Positions 40,002 to 49,774 of a DNA stretch of 62,025 nt are shown here, piece by piece. A program made the translations under genes and the position numbers. This stretch comes from an uncultured Prochlorococcus sp. (GTDB lineage: Bacteria > Cyanobacteriota > Cyanobacteriia > PCC-6307 > Cyanobiaceae), in NCBI GenBank assembly GCA_902626435.1, contig CACOFO010000003.1, positions 1-62,025 of the forward strand, given 5' to 3'. The notes under the pieces were generated by a model, which worked only from the letters and a program-made list of their open reading frames with translations, did not search any database and had not been told where the DNA came from. Positions within the stretch are counted from its first letter, which is position 1; each line of letters opens with the position of its first letter.

Positions 40002-40738
40002 ATAATACTCTCTTAGAATTAAAAAATATATCTTATAAATACAAAAATAATCTAATTCTAAAAAAAATAAATTTAAAAATAAATTCAGGGGAGAAAATTG
40101 CACTTTTAGGTAAAAGCGGTTCAGGTAAAACTACACTTATATCAGTACTTAATGGCACTATCAAGCCAACTCAAGGTGAGGTTAAATTATTCAATAAAAG
40201 TTTTGAGGAATTAGATAGAAAGCAGAAAAATAAAATAACAACTATTTGGCAAGATTTAAGATTAATAGAAGATCTCTCTGCAGAACAAAATGTTAATTGT
40301 GGACTACTAGCGGAAAACAATTTTTATTTCGCTTTTAAAAATTTGCTTAATATAAGCTCTTTTGAGAAGGCGCATAAATATATGCAATTATGTAGACTTC
40401 ATAACTCTCTTTACGACAAAAAAATCAGAAACCTATCGGGGGGGCAAAAAAAAAGGGTTGCTATAGCTAGATCATTAATTCAAGGATCAAATATATTACT
40501 TGCAGATGAGCCTTTTAATAATTTAGATCCCAAATTGATAAGAATAATTAAAAGCCTGCTGCTAGAAAATGTAGATAAAAATAATACAAAAAAATCCCCA
40601 AAGACGGCATTAGTTGCATTACATAGATTAGATTTGCTGAAGGATTTCGATAAAGTTATTGGAATCAGGGATGGTAAAATTTTTTTCAATATCAAAAGAA
40701 CCAGCTTAAAGAAGCTTCATTTAGACAAAATATATTAA
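39998..40738 (+). CDS. phnC: phosphonate/phosphite ABC transporter ATPase
   Basis: [34 protein letters not shown]. Confidence 0.92.
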   Translation: MNNTLLELKNISYKYKNNLILKKINLKINSGEKIALLGKSGSGKTTLISVLNGTIKPTQGEVKLFNKSFEELDRKQKNKITTIWQDLRLIEDLSAEQNVNCGLLAENNFYFAFKNLLNISSFEKAHKYMQLCRLHNSLYDKKIRNLSGGQKKRVAIARSLIQGSNILLADEPFNNLDPKLIRIIKSLLLENVDKNNTKKSPKTALVALHRLDLLKDFDKVIGIRDGKIFFNIKRTSLKKLHLDKIY

Positions 40739-40742
40739 TTAG

Positions 40743-42245
40743 TTGAATAAATTAAAATTAAACTATACCTCATTATCTTTTCTTCCAATTTTGGTTTGCA
40801 TACCTCTAGGGTATCAATTAATAAATAATATTCATTTTGGAGGATTTAAATTATTCCAAGAATTCTTAATTTCCGCATTTAAACCCAAGATCGATAATGA
40901 AATTATTATTATCATAATTAATCGACTAAATGAAACTATCCTAATTGGTTTTTTTAGTTGGTTAGTAAGTATTATTTTTGGAGTAATTTTTGGAATAATA
41001 TCCTCAAATATTTTTTATAAAATCTTTAATATTCCAAATTTTTTCTACCGCATAATAAGGTTTTTTCTAACAATAATTAGATCTATTCATGAAGTGGTTT
41101 GGGGAATAGTATTAATGCAAATATATGGCATAAATTTTTCAATAGGAATAATAGCTATATGTATCCCTTATATTGCTGTGAATTCAAAAGTTTTTGCTGA
41201 ACAATTAGAAACTATTGACTACAAAAGATTTGAATCTATAAATCAAATAAATGCTCCTAAAATTTCTTCTTTATTAACTATAATATGGAATCCAATGATA
41301 AATACATTTAAAAACTTTGGTTTATATCGATTAGAGTGTTCAATAAGAAGTACAGTGATTTTAGGACTTTTTGGGATTGGAGGAATAGGTACTAGTATTT
41401 TTTTATCTTTCCAGACTTTGAATTTTAGGGAGTTATGGACTTATTTGTGGTCCTTAGCAATTTTGATAATTCTTTCTAAATTAATATTCAAAAAAATAAA
41501 ATTTAATACTACAAATAAAATCCTATCTATTTTTTTTGTTGCAGTTTTTTTCATAATAATTTTATTTTCTTTTTTATATTTTCTTTATTTTATTTTTAAT
41601 AATAATTTTGAAAATTTTAATTCCGTTAGTTCTCTTTTTAAATCAGGCTCAGATTTAGGATTATTTGATTTCTTAAAACTTATATATGAAACAATAATTT
41701 TAAGTCTCTTATCAACAGGAATCGCAATTAGTTTACCTCCATTAGTAATAGGAATTTTTAACAACAATACTTCTAAATTTTTCATAAAAATTTTTGCATT
41801 TTTAATCCGTTTAATACCTACACCTGTAATACTTCTAATTCTATTAACTTTTAATAATCCTTCTTTATCTTTAGCAGCTTTAACATTAGGTCTTCACAAC
41901 GCTGGCATTACAAGCAAATTACTTTTTACAAATCTAGAAAGCCAAGACAGGAGAAATTACATTGCAATGAAATCTCTAGGAATCTCAAAAAAGACTAGTT
42001 GGCTTTTAGGTTTATTTTCTCAACAAGCAAAAAGTTACTTAGCATATTGTGCTTATAGATCTGACATTATTATTAGAGAAACTGCAATTGTTGGGATCAT
42101 TGGAAGTGTTGGTCTAGGTTGGCAATTGCAAGAATCTCTAAGTTCCTTCGCATGGCAAGAAGTTACAATAGTTTTGACAACTTATAGCTTCATTGCAATA
42201 GTTGGCGAATTAATAAATGGTAAAATCAAAAATAGTTTAACTTGA
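40743..42245 (+). CDS. phnE: phosphonate/phosphite ABC permease, two permease halves fused
   Basis: About 500 aa; IIRSIHEVVWGIV and LIRLIPTPVILLIL repeats; TTG start. Confidence 0.85.
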   Translation: MNKLKLNYTSLSFLPILVCIPLGYQLINNIHFGGFKLFQEFLISAFKPKIDNEIIIIIINRLNETILIGFFSWLVSIIFGVIFGIISSNIFYKIFNIPNFFYRIIRFFLTIIRSIHEVVWGIVLMQIYGINFSIGIIAICIPYIAVNSKVFAEQLETIDYKRFESINQINAPKISSLLTIIWNPMINTFKNFGLYRLECSIRSTVILGLFGIGGIGTSIFLSFQTLNFRELWTYLWSLAILIILSKLIFKKIKFNTTNKILSIFFVAVFFIIILFSFLYFLYFIFNNNFENFNSVSSLFKSGSDLGLFDFLKLIYETIILSLLSTGIAISLPPLVIGIFNNNTSKFFIKIFAFLIRLIPTPVILLILLTFNNPSLSLAALTLGLHNAGITSKLLFTNLESQDRRNYIAMKSLGISKKTSWLLGLFSQQAKSYLAYCAYRSDIIIRETAIVGIIGSVGLGWQLQESLSSFAWQEVTIVLTTYSFIAIVGELINGKIKNSLT

Positions 42246-42294
42246 TTTGTAAGAATAATTTGTTGAATCAAGTGATTATTTTTTCCCAGTTATA

Positions 42295-42939
42295 GTGATT
42301 AGTTTACCAAAACAGCTAGTTGTAATTGGAGACAGTTCAGTTTATGGATGGGGAGATAATGAAGGTGGCGGATGGTGTGAAAGGCTTAGAAAAGATTGGT
42401 GCAATTACCACAATGGGCCAGTAATTTATCAACTCGGTGTAAGAGGAGATGGGATAGAAAAAGTTTCATCTAGATGGGAAAAAGAATGGTCATCTAGAGG
42501 AGAAACTAGAAGAAATAAACCTAAAGCGATCCTGCTAAATGTTGGACTTAACGACACTGCAGCAATCGGTCAGAAAAACGGAAGACATCAATTAGATATA
42601 GATGGATTTGAATATGGATTAGAGAGACTTATTAATGGAATGAACTCTCAAACAAATGTCTTTGTTATTGGTTTGACACCTGTTGACGAAAGCAAAATGC
42701 CGTTCGCTGGATGTCTATACTACTCAAATGATTTTTGTAATTCTTATGAAAGGAGAATGGAGGAAGTGTGCCTCAATCAGAATGTACCATTTCTTCCTAC
42801 TTTTAGAGAAATGTACTCTGATAAAAGGAGTAAAAATTGGATTACGCATGATGGAATTCATCTAAATTCCGAAGGTCATTTCTGGCTTTTCCAAAGACTG
42901 AAAAGCTGGGAGATTCTTACAAAATGGAAAGAATCCTAG
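42295..42939 (+). CDS. SGNH/GDSL hydrolase
   Basis: VVIGDSSVYGWGD, LLNVGLNDTA, THDGIHLNSEGH. Confidence 0.9.
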   Translation: MISLPKQLVVIGDSSVYGWGDNEGGGWCERLRKDWCNYHNGPVIYQLGVRGDGIEKVSSRWEKEWSSRGETRRNKPKAILLNVGLNDTAAIGQKNGRHQLDIDGFEYGLERLINGMNSQTNVFVIGLTPVDESKMPFAGCLYYSNDFCNSYERRMEEVCLNQNVPFLPTFREMYSDKRSKNWITHDGIHLNSEGHFWLFQRLKSWEILTKWKES

Positions 42940-42955
42940 GTCTTTCTAAATATTA

Positions 42956-43699
42956 TTAATTTAAAAAATATGAATATAAAATAAGAGCAAAGATAGCAAA
43001 AACAGAAGCAATACTTGTCTGAATAGCATTTACCAATTCATTACTTAATTTATATTTGTTTTGAAATTTAGCACCAATAATACTTTCAGAAACTGTTGCA
43101 AAAAATCCTGAAACTATAACAATTAAGAAATGATAATTTGTAGAAATAATTGATAGACAAAGCATTATAAAAGCCATAAATATTGATCCCAAGATGCTAG
43201 CTAAAGTTCCTTCTATACTTATTCCTCCTTCAGTTCCTCTCTTAACCTTTTTAAGTGAAGTAATTAAATATGTATCTTTCCCAAATCTTTTCCCAATTTC
43301 ACTACCAAAAGTATCTGCCAATTTTGCTGAAAAACTTGCAGCAAAGGCTACTTTGAACAAAACTTCGTTGGCCAAATTAAATTTAGCCATAAGAGCAAAA
43401 AATAATCCTGTAGCTGCAGAGCCCCATACATTTTCAGGGCCTCTTCTCCCATCTCTTTTTTCAGCTATTCCTTGTTCTTTTTTAAATTTATAACCTATTT
43501 TAGTTACCAGAGATCCAAATAATAAATAAATAACAACTGACATCCAACCCTGCCAAGACAAACATCCCCACAAAATTGTGCCTAGAATACCGGCGCTTAA
43601 CCAACCACCTTTTGTCATCAAAGGAATCTTGCAGAAAATATAAATCAAAATAAAATTAATGCAAAAACCTATAAAAAATTGATTCGTAATCAAACTCAT
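42956..43699 (-). CDS. DUF92/VTE6-like membrane protein
   Basis: KLADTFGSEIGKRFGK, GTEGGISIEGTLAS. Confidence 0.88.
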   Translation of the reverse strand: MSLITNQFFIGFCINFILIYIFCKIPLMTKGGWLSAGILGTILWGCLSWQGWMSVVIYLLFGSLVTKIGYKFKKEQGIAEKRDGRRGPENVWGSAATGLFFALMAKFNLANEVLFKVAFAASFSAKLADTFGSEIGKRFGKDTYLITSLKKVKRGTEGGISIEGTLASILGSIFMAFIMLCLSIISTNYHFLIVIVSGFFATVSESIIGAKFQNKYKLSNELVNAIQTSIASVFAIFALILYSYFLN

Positions 43700-43702
43700 A
43701 AT

Positions 43703-44473
43703 TTATCTAATTAATTTCAAATCAATCCTCCACTGATTTAGGATTGATGATGCGTTAATACTAGCTGTTGAAGTTCTCAAGATAGTATCAGATAATTTCA
43801 CAAAGGTAATATTATTTTTATTAAAAAATTCAATTTCTTTAGGGGACCAGCCTCCTTCAGGGCCAATCACATTCCAAAAGATACCTCCTTTATTTACGAA
43901 TTCTTGCTGTTTTCTTAACCATTGATTTAAGTCATAACGAGTATCTTCTCTGGTTATAGAAATTGAAACTCTTTCTTGATTATCTCTAATTTTCAGCCAT
44001 TCAATAATGTCCATAGCATTTAAAATAGATGGCTTCCATAATCTCTCACTTTGCTCAACTGCTTCTTTGATAATGGAATTCCATCTCAAAAGTTTTTTCG
44101 TAAAATTTAAATTTTTGTTTACTTGTCTTTCTGAAAATAATGGTTGTATAAAATCAATTCCTATTTCAGTGCACATTTTCAAAATATCCTCAAAACCACT
44201 TTTAGGTATAACAACAGCTATACCTAATAAGTAAATTTCTTGCTCTTGAAAAAAGTAAGGTTTTTTAAATTGACTTATTTCTAAACAATCATTTTTGACT
44301 TTTATAGCTTTCCATAATGAACCCTCTCCGTTACCTATAAATATTTCTTTACCATTTTTTATCCTCATTACTTTATTTATGTAATGAGCCTCTTCATAAG
44401 TCAGTGGCAAATTATTGTTGCTAATATTATCAATTCTTTCATGGGAAATAATTAATCTTGTTAAGTCTTCCAT
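43703..44473 (-). CDS. rsmE: 16S rRNA m3U1498 methyltransferase
   Basis: HYINKVMRIKNG, VIGPEGGWSPKE, LSDTILRTSTA. Confidence 0.92.
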   Translation of the reverse strand: MEDLTRLIISHERIDNISNNNLPLTYEEAHYINKVMRIKNGKEIFIGNGEGSLWKAIKVKNDCLEISQFKKPYFFQEQEIYLLGIAVVIPKSGFEDILKMCTEIGIDFIQPLFSERQVNKNLNFTKKLLRWNSIIKEAVEQSERLWKPSILNAMDIIEWLKIRDNQERVSISITREDTRYDLNQWLRKQQEFVNKGGIFWNVIGPEGGWSPKEIEFFNKNNITFVKLSDTILRTSTASINASSILNQWRIDLKLIR

Positions 44474-44482
44474 CTAAAACAC

Positions 44483-44926
44483 TTAATCTTTGAAAACTAA
44501 ATCTTCATGTTCTTCAATTGCCCAATCATCATTTTCACCACCAATAATTAAATCTTCGATTTTTACATAATTATTTGATATCTCATTCAAAGAATTAATT
44601 AATATATCTATTGAAAGGGAGTCTGAAGTTCCAAAATCAACCCAACATCTTCCCCATAGGTTTTGATATTCCATAATTCCTAAATTATGCATTAAAGCTG
44701 GAAGAGATGCGTTTTTTTGGTCATTATCGTAGGGCATCCAACTTAAATCGGAACCCTCTTCATGAGTTTGCAAATTTTCAGAATTAAATCCCCCTAACCT
44801 TCCTAAAACGTACCAACTATCAAAAACACCATCTAAATAACTTTTTTCATCTTGAGTTGGTGATTCTGAAAACCTTATCCATATCCAACAATTAAAAGGA
44901 TCAACTTCTCTAAAAATAATATTCAT
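44483..44926 (-). CDS. DUF3531-like protein
   Basis: FREVDPFNCWIWIRFSESPTQDEKSYLDGVFDSWYVLGRLGGFN. Confidence 0.85.
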   Translation of the reverse strand: MNIIFREVDPFNCWIWIRFSESPTQDEKSYLDGVFDSWYVLGRLGGFNSENLQTHEEGSDLSWMPYDNDQKNASLPALMHNLGIMEYQNLWGRCWVDFGTSDSLSIDILINSLNEISNNYVKIEDLIIGGENDDWAIEEHEDLVFKD

Positions 44927-45009
44927 ATTGACTAATAGCTTTTTAGATCTATAGCTATTATAAGTAAGTTATTACTAGATTAAAATTTATACTTCTAACT
45001 TAATTAATA

Positions 45010-45657
45010 ATGCTTGATTTAAAAGAAATATCTTATCAACCTCAAACTGGTGAAAAAAAAATAATAAATAATCTAAATTTAAAAGTTCATGAAAATGAAA
45101 TTATTTTAATTTGCGGCAATAGTGGTTCTGGTAAAACAACACTTCTCGAAATAATAAGCGGATTAACAAATCCACAAAAAGGAAAAATTACTTGGAATAA
45201 TAAAATTCTATCTTCTAGGCAAAGAAGATGGTTTTGCGGAGTAGTATTCCAATTTCCTGAAAGATACTTTATAGGTACAACAATTGGAAAAGAATTAAAA
45301 ATGGGCCATAAATCTTTAAAAGAGAAAAATATAGAAATAGTTTTAAATAAGGTTGGTCTGAAAAAAATTAATTTAACACAACCTCCAGAACAACTAAGTG
45401 GCGGACAACAAAGAAGGTTAGCTGTAGCAGTTCAGCTTCTTAGAAACCCCTCAATTCTTTTACTTGATGAACCAACTGCTGGATTAGACTATTCAATGAG
45501 AAATGATGTGAAGAATTTAATTCTTGATCTAAAAAATAAAAATACAATTATTATTGTGACTCATGAACCTGCCTTATTTGAAGGCATTCCGTCTAGGATA
45601 TTAATTCTGGAAAAAGGGAAAATCAAAAATCTTATGAAAGAAAATTATGAAGGATAG
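45010..45657 (+). CDS. ABC transporter ATPase (CbiO-like)
   Basis: [37 protein letters not shown]. Confidence 0.88.
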   Translation: MLDLKEISYQPQTGEKKIINNLNLKVHENEIILICGNSGSGKTTLLEIISGLTNPQKGKITWNNKILSSRQRRWFCGVVFQFPERYFIGTTIGKELKMGHKSLKEKNIEIVLNKVGLKKINLTQPPEQLSGGQQRRLAVAVQLLRNPSILLLDEPTAGLDYSMRNDVKNLILDLKNKNTIIIVTHEPALFEGIPSRILILEKGKIKNLMKENYEG

Positions 45658-46555
45658 GATAGTACGAGCTACTGCAGCAAATGGAGGAATTAGATTAGTT
45701 GCAGTCTTAACAACAGAATCTTCTCTAGAAGCAAAAAAAAGACACGGCCTCTCTTATTTAACCACATGTATCTTAGGAAGAGCATTTAGTGCTTCACTGC
45801 TTTTAGCAAGTTCAATGAAGATAATGCATGGAAGAGTAACTTTAAGAGTTAGGTCAGACGGACCTTTGAAGGGATTGCTCGTTGATGCAGGTAGAGACGG
45901 CAAAGTCAGAGGTTATGTAGGGAATCCTGATTTAGAATTAGATCTAGTCAAAATAGATAGTAATAAATATTCTTTTGATTTCACAAAAGCATTAGGTACT
46001 GGCTATTTAAATGTTATTAGAGATAGCGGCATTGGAGAGCCCTTTACAAGTACAGTTGAATTAGTAAATGGGAATATTGCAGAGGATTTGGCTTCATATT
46101 TATATCATTCAGAACAAACTCCTTCTGCTGTATTCATTGGAGAAAAAATTCAAAATAAATGTGTTATTTGCAGTGGTGGTTTATTAGCTCAAGTTTTACC
46201 TAAAAAAGACACTGACCCTTTACTAGTTTCACTTCTTGAAGAAAGATGTAAAGAAATTAATTCTTTTAGCGAAGACTTATTTCAGTCAAAAGATAATCTT
46301 CTTTCGTTAATAAGAAATATATTTCCCGATATTGACGATAAATCCATATCTGAAAAAGCTCGTTCACAAGAGGTTATTTTCAAATGCAAGTGCTCTAAAC
46401 AAAGAAGTTTAAATGCAATGAAAATGCTTGATAAAAGTGAGTTGGAGGACATCCTAAAGAAAGATGGCAAAGCAGAATTGGTTTGTGAATTTTGTAAGAA
46501 TAAATATCTTATAAATTATGAAGAAATTAAATCGATAATAGAAAATAAATTATAA
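45647..46555 (+). CDS. hslO: Hsp33 redox chaperone
   Basis: [22 protein letters not shown]...CEFC zinc site. Confidence 0.93.
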   Translation: MKDRIVRATAANGGIRLVAVLTTESSLEAKKRHGLSYLTTCILGRAFSASLLLASSMKIMHGRVTLRVRSDGPLKGLLVDAGRDGKVRGYVGNPDLELDLVKIDSNKYSFDFTKALGTGYLNVIRDSGIGEPFTSTVELVNGNIAEDLASYLYHSEQTPSAVFIGEKIQNKCVICSGGLLAQVLPKKDTDPLLVSLLEERCKEINSFSEDLFQSKDNLLSLIRNIFPDIDDKSISEKARSQEVIFKCKCSKQRSLNAMKMLDKSELEDILKKDGKAELVCEFCKNKYLINYEEIKSIIENKL

Positions 46556-47224
46556 GAAAATCACTCCAAGCCATAAAATAACCATGGCTGGAATACTTTG
46601 AATTTTCTGTATTGATAAAGAATTGTTTGATACTTCCTGAATGAAAGAATTATTTTCAAGTAATCCACCGAATATTAATCCAATCGAAAGAAAGGTAACA
46701 CTCCAACCTAGAGAACCTATAAATCTTTTCCCCGATTTAATTTGAGTATAGGTAAGTACTAATGTTGAGATAGAGAGCAAAAGTCTATTACTAGAGTCTG
46801 GACTAATAAATAACAAAATCAAAAATAATAGCCCAATAGATATTTTTATTGAAAGATTATCAAATGAGGGGGGCGTTATTTTTGGCAGACTATACTGACT
46901 TGAGTTCTTAGAGTTATTATTTAAATTTTTTATCTTAGAAAGCAGTGGGAAATTATTATTGGTAAATTGATTAATTTGTTTCTCTTTTTTTGAAGCACTT
47001 ACAGCTTCATAGCTTACATTTCCTGATTGTCTTGCTTTCAAACTCCCCATCAGTAATTGATCGAATGAGGATTCTATTTTTGCTTTCAAAATCAAATCTT
47101 CACCAGCCTCTTTAACTTTAAGATCTCTAGCCCTTTGAATATCCTCAAAGGCAGCACCTTCTTTTACACCTAAAATTTCATAAGGTGATTTTTCGCTATT
47201 GTTTTTATTACTGTTTGAATCCAA
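46550..47224 (-). CDS. CPP1-like membrane protein with J-like N-terminus
   Basis: [21 protein letters not shown]..., four TMs. Confidence 0.8.
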   Translation of the reverse strand: MDSNSNKNNSEKSPYEILGVKEGAAFEDIQRARDLKVKEAGEDLILKAKIESSFDQLLMGSLKARQSGNVSYEAVSASKKEKQINQFTNNNFPLLSKIKNLNNNSKNSSQYSLPKITPPSFDNLSIKISIGLLFLILLFISPDSSNRLLLSISTLVLTYTQIKSGKRFIGSLGWSVTFLSIGLIFGGLLENNSFIQEVSNNSLSIQKIQSIPAMVILWLGVIFL

Positions 47225-47275
47225 AATTTTTTTCCAATACTAATAGATTAACCAATTTTATAATCCATTAAGGCT

Positions 47276-48913
47276 TTATAGAACAATTGGTTCGACTCCA
47301 CTAACAACGGGAGCAACTTTCTTTAAATTTAACTGATCATTATCTTCAACAAATTGATTTAGATTCCACTCATTTTTAAAAAGAATAACTGGCCTATTCC
47401 AACAATCTTTAACTATTTTACAATTGAATATTCTTCCTAGTTTTTCAACAGCTGGCCATCCATCAGAAACCCATCTAGCCAAATGATATGGCATAGATTC
47501 AAGATTTGCATCTACACCATATTCACTTTTTAACCTGTGAGTCACTACTTCCAACTGCAATTGGCCAACAGCTGCGAGAATGGGGTCTCTTTTGCTCTCA
47601 TCAAAGTCATAAAGAATCTGAACCGCACCTTCTTCACGAAGTTCATTAACTCCCTTCCTAAAGTTTTTAAATGCTGAGGGATTCGGATTTCTTAGCCAGC
47701 TGAATATTTCAGGACTAAATGATGGTATACCTTCGTACTCCAGATATGAACCAGTATAAAGAGTATCTCCAATAGAAAACATACCTGGATTATTCAAGCC
47801 AATGACATCTCCAGGATAGGCATCATCGACTACTTCTCTATCTTGTCCAAATATTTTTTGTGGTCTTGATAATCTAATTGTTTTCTTAGTTCTAGAATGT
47901 TTAACTGACATATCCTTTTCAAATTTTCCACTACAAACTCTTATAAAAGCAACCCTATCTCTGTGCTTTGGATCCATATTTGCCTGAAGCTTAAAAACAA
48001 ACCCGCTAAATTCATCGCTTGCAGGTTCAACATCCCCTTTATTACTATTTCTTGAAGTTGGCTTTTGAGCCATTTTTAAAAAACTATCTAAAAATGGCCT
48101 TACACCAAAATTAGTCATGGCCGATCCAAAGAAAACTGGAGTTAAAGAGCCATTAAAAACTTTTTCTTTTTCAAATTTCGATCCTGCCTCATCAAGAACC
48201 TCCAATTCTTCAAGTGCATTTGCAAGTAAATCTCTCTCTACATATTTTGATAGCTCTTTATCTTCAAGACTTAATCTTTTCTCATTCGATTGTTTCCCTC
48301 TCACCGCTTTATCAAATAAAATAACCTCTCTCGAAAATCTATCAATAACACCTCTAAATTCCTCACCACTCCCAATTGGCCAGTTAATAGGCAAAGTATT
48401 TAATCCAAGTTCTGATTCAATTTCATCAAGTAAAGAAAATGGCTCTCTTCCGGGTCTATCCATTTTATTTATAAAAGTAAATATTGGTATTTTTCGCATC
48501 TTGCAAACTTCAAACAATTTTCTAGTTTGAGGCTCTAATCCTTTAGCAGCATCTTCCAACATAACTGCATTATCAGCAGCAGCTAATGTTCTATAAGTAT
48601 CTTCGGAGAAATCTTGGTGACCTGGCGTATCTAATAAATTGATGACTGATCTTTCATATTCAAATTGCAATACAGTTGATGTAATAGAAATACCTCTTTG
48701 TTTCTCAAGTTCCATCCAGTCTGATGTAGCTTTTCTCTGATTACCCCTAGCCTTTACTGCTCCGGCCTGTTGAATAGCACCTCCATATAAAAGAAGTTTC
48801 TCAGTAAGAGTAGTTTTCCCAGCATCTGGATGTGAAATGATGGCAAAATTTCTTCTTTTATTTACAGCGTCCAGTATTTCTTTATTATTTAAAATTTTAG
48901 TACCTAAGTTCAT
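47276..48913 (-). CDS. prfC: peptide chain release factor 3
   Basis: [45 protein letters not shown]. Confidence 0.96.
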   Translation of the reverse strand: MNLGTKILNNKEILDAVNKRRNFAIISHPDAGKTTLTEKLLLYGGAIQQAGAVKARGNQRKATSDWMELEKQRGISITSTVLQFEYERSVINLLDTPGHQDFSEDTYRTLAAADNAVMLEDAAKGLEPQTRKLFEVCKMRKIPIFTFINKMDRPGREPFSLLDEIESELGLNTLPINWPIGSGEEFRGVIDRFSREVILFDKAVRGKQSNEKRLSLEDKELSKYVERDLLANALEELEVLDEAGSKFEKEKVFNGSLTPVFFGSAMTNFGVRPFLDSFLKMAQKPTSRNSNKGDVEPASDEFSGFVFKLQANMDPKHRDRVAFIRVCSGKFEKDMSVKHSRTKKTIRLSRPQKIFGQDREVVDDAYPGDVIGLNNPGMFSIGDTLYTGSYLEYEGIPSFSPEIFSWLRNPNPSAFKNFRKGVNELREEGAVQILYDFDESKRDPILAAVGQLQLEVVTHRLKSEYGVDANLESMPYHLARWVSDGWPAVEKLGRIFNCKIVKDCWNRPVILFKNEWNLNQFVEDNDQLNLKKVAPVVSGVEPIVL

Positions 48914-48944
48914 CTTTATAATATAAGGACCTTTTACTTAGTTC

Positions 48945-49640
48945 TTAAACATTACCATAGACTATTAAATAATTATCACCTTCTTCAAACACATCTAAAG
49001 AGGATAGATTATTCTCCAAAATGAAATTTTTCAACTCTTTAAAAGTATAAGAAGCTCTTAAAGATGCATAATAATCATTAGTTAAAATCTCATTATATTT
49101 AGTTGAACATTGTGCTTTGAGTTCTAAAGCGGACTTTTCATCTAATGGCCTTTTCAAGTCCTTGTGAAAATTTACAGTGATATTACTAGACAAACTTCTT
49201 ATCGTGTTGAAGAAATCTTCAAGATTAGTAATATGATGGATCAAACTGTTACTTACAAGTAAACTAATTCCTTTTTTAATTAAAAAATTATTAGATTTAA
49301 TATCTTTTATATCAGAGCAAATGTAGCGTAGATTTTTTAATTTTTTTTTATTAGTAGAAATATTTTTATTATATTCTGCTCTAGAAATCATCTCTCTAGA
49401 ACCATCTATTCCAATTACTTCAGTATTAGGCCATTTTATTGCTAACTTCTCAGAAATATTTCCTGGGCCACATCCTAAATCAACTATTAAATCATTTTCG
49501 CCTAAAGGAATATTTTTTCTTAAAAGATAATGATTTATTTGATTAATTAGATGAACTTCCCCTTCTGAAAAATCAGCTTCGTCATAAGAAATTACTTGTT
49601 TTTTTTCTTCCATTAATTCAGGTTCAGGTATTCTTTCCAT
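48945..49640 (-). CDS. SAM-dependent methyltransferase
   Basis: LIVDLGCGPGNISEKLA. Confidence 0.85.
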   Translation of the reverse strand: MERIPEPELMEEKKQVISYDEADFSEGEVHLINQINHYLLRKNIPLGENDLIVDLGCGPGNISEKLAIKWPNTEVIGIDGSREMISRAEYNKNISTNKKKLKNLRYICSDIKDIKSNNFLIKKGISLLVSNSLIHHITNLEDFFNTIRSLSSNITVNFHKDLKRPLDEKSALELKAQCSTKYNEILTNDYYASLRASYTFKELKNFILENNLSSLDVFEEGDNYLIVYGNV

Positions 49641-49774
49641 CTTCTTTCTTGAAACAAAGATTTCATATTTAACATAATTCTACACAAACCGTTAAATAGT
49701 GGTAAGAATGGTTGCAGACGCCACAGGTAGAGTTATTCTTCCAGTACGTGTTATTTTCATACGTTTTTTTTATC

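Noticed and set aside
48117-48530. 137-aa plus-strand ORF
   Set aside because: Antisense to prfC; serine/leucine-rich shadow translation.
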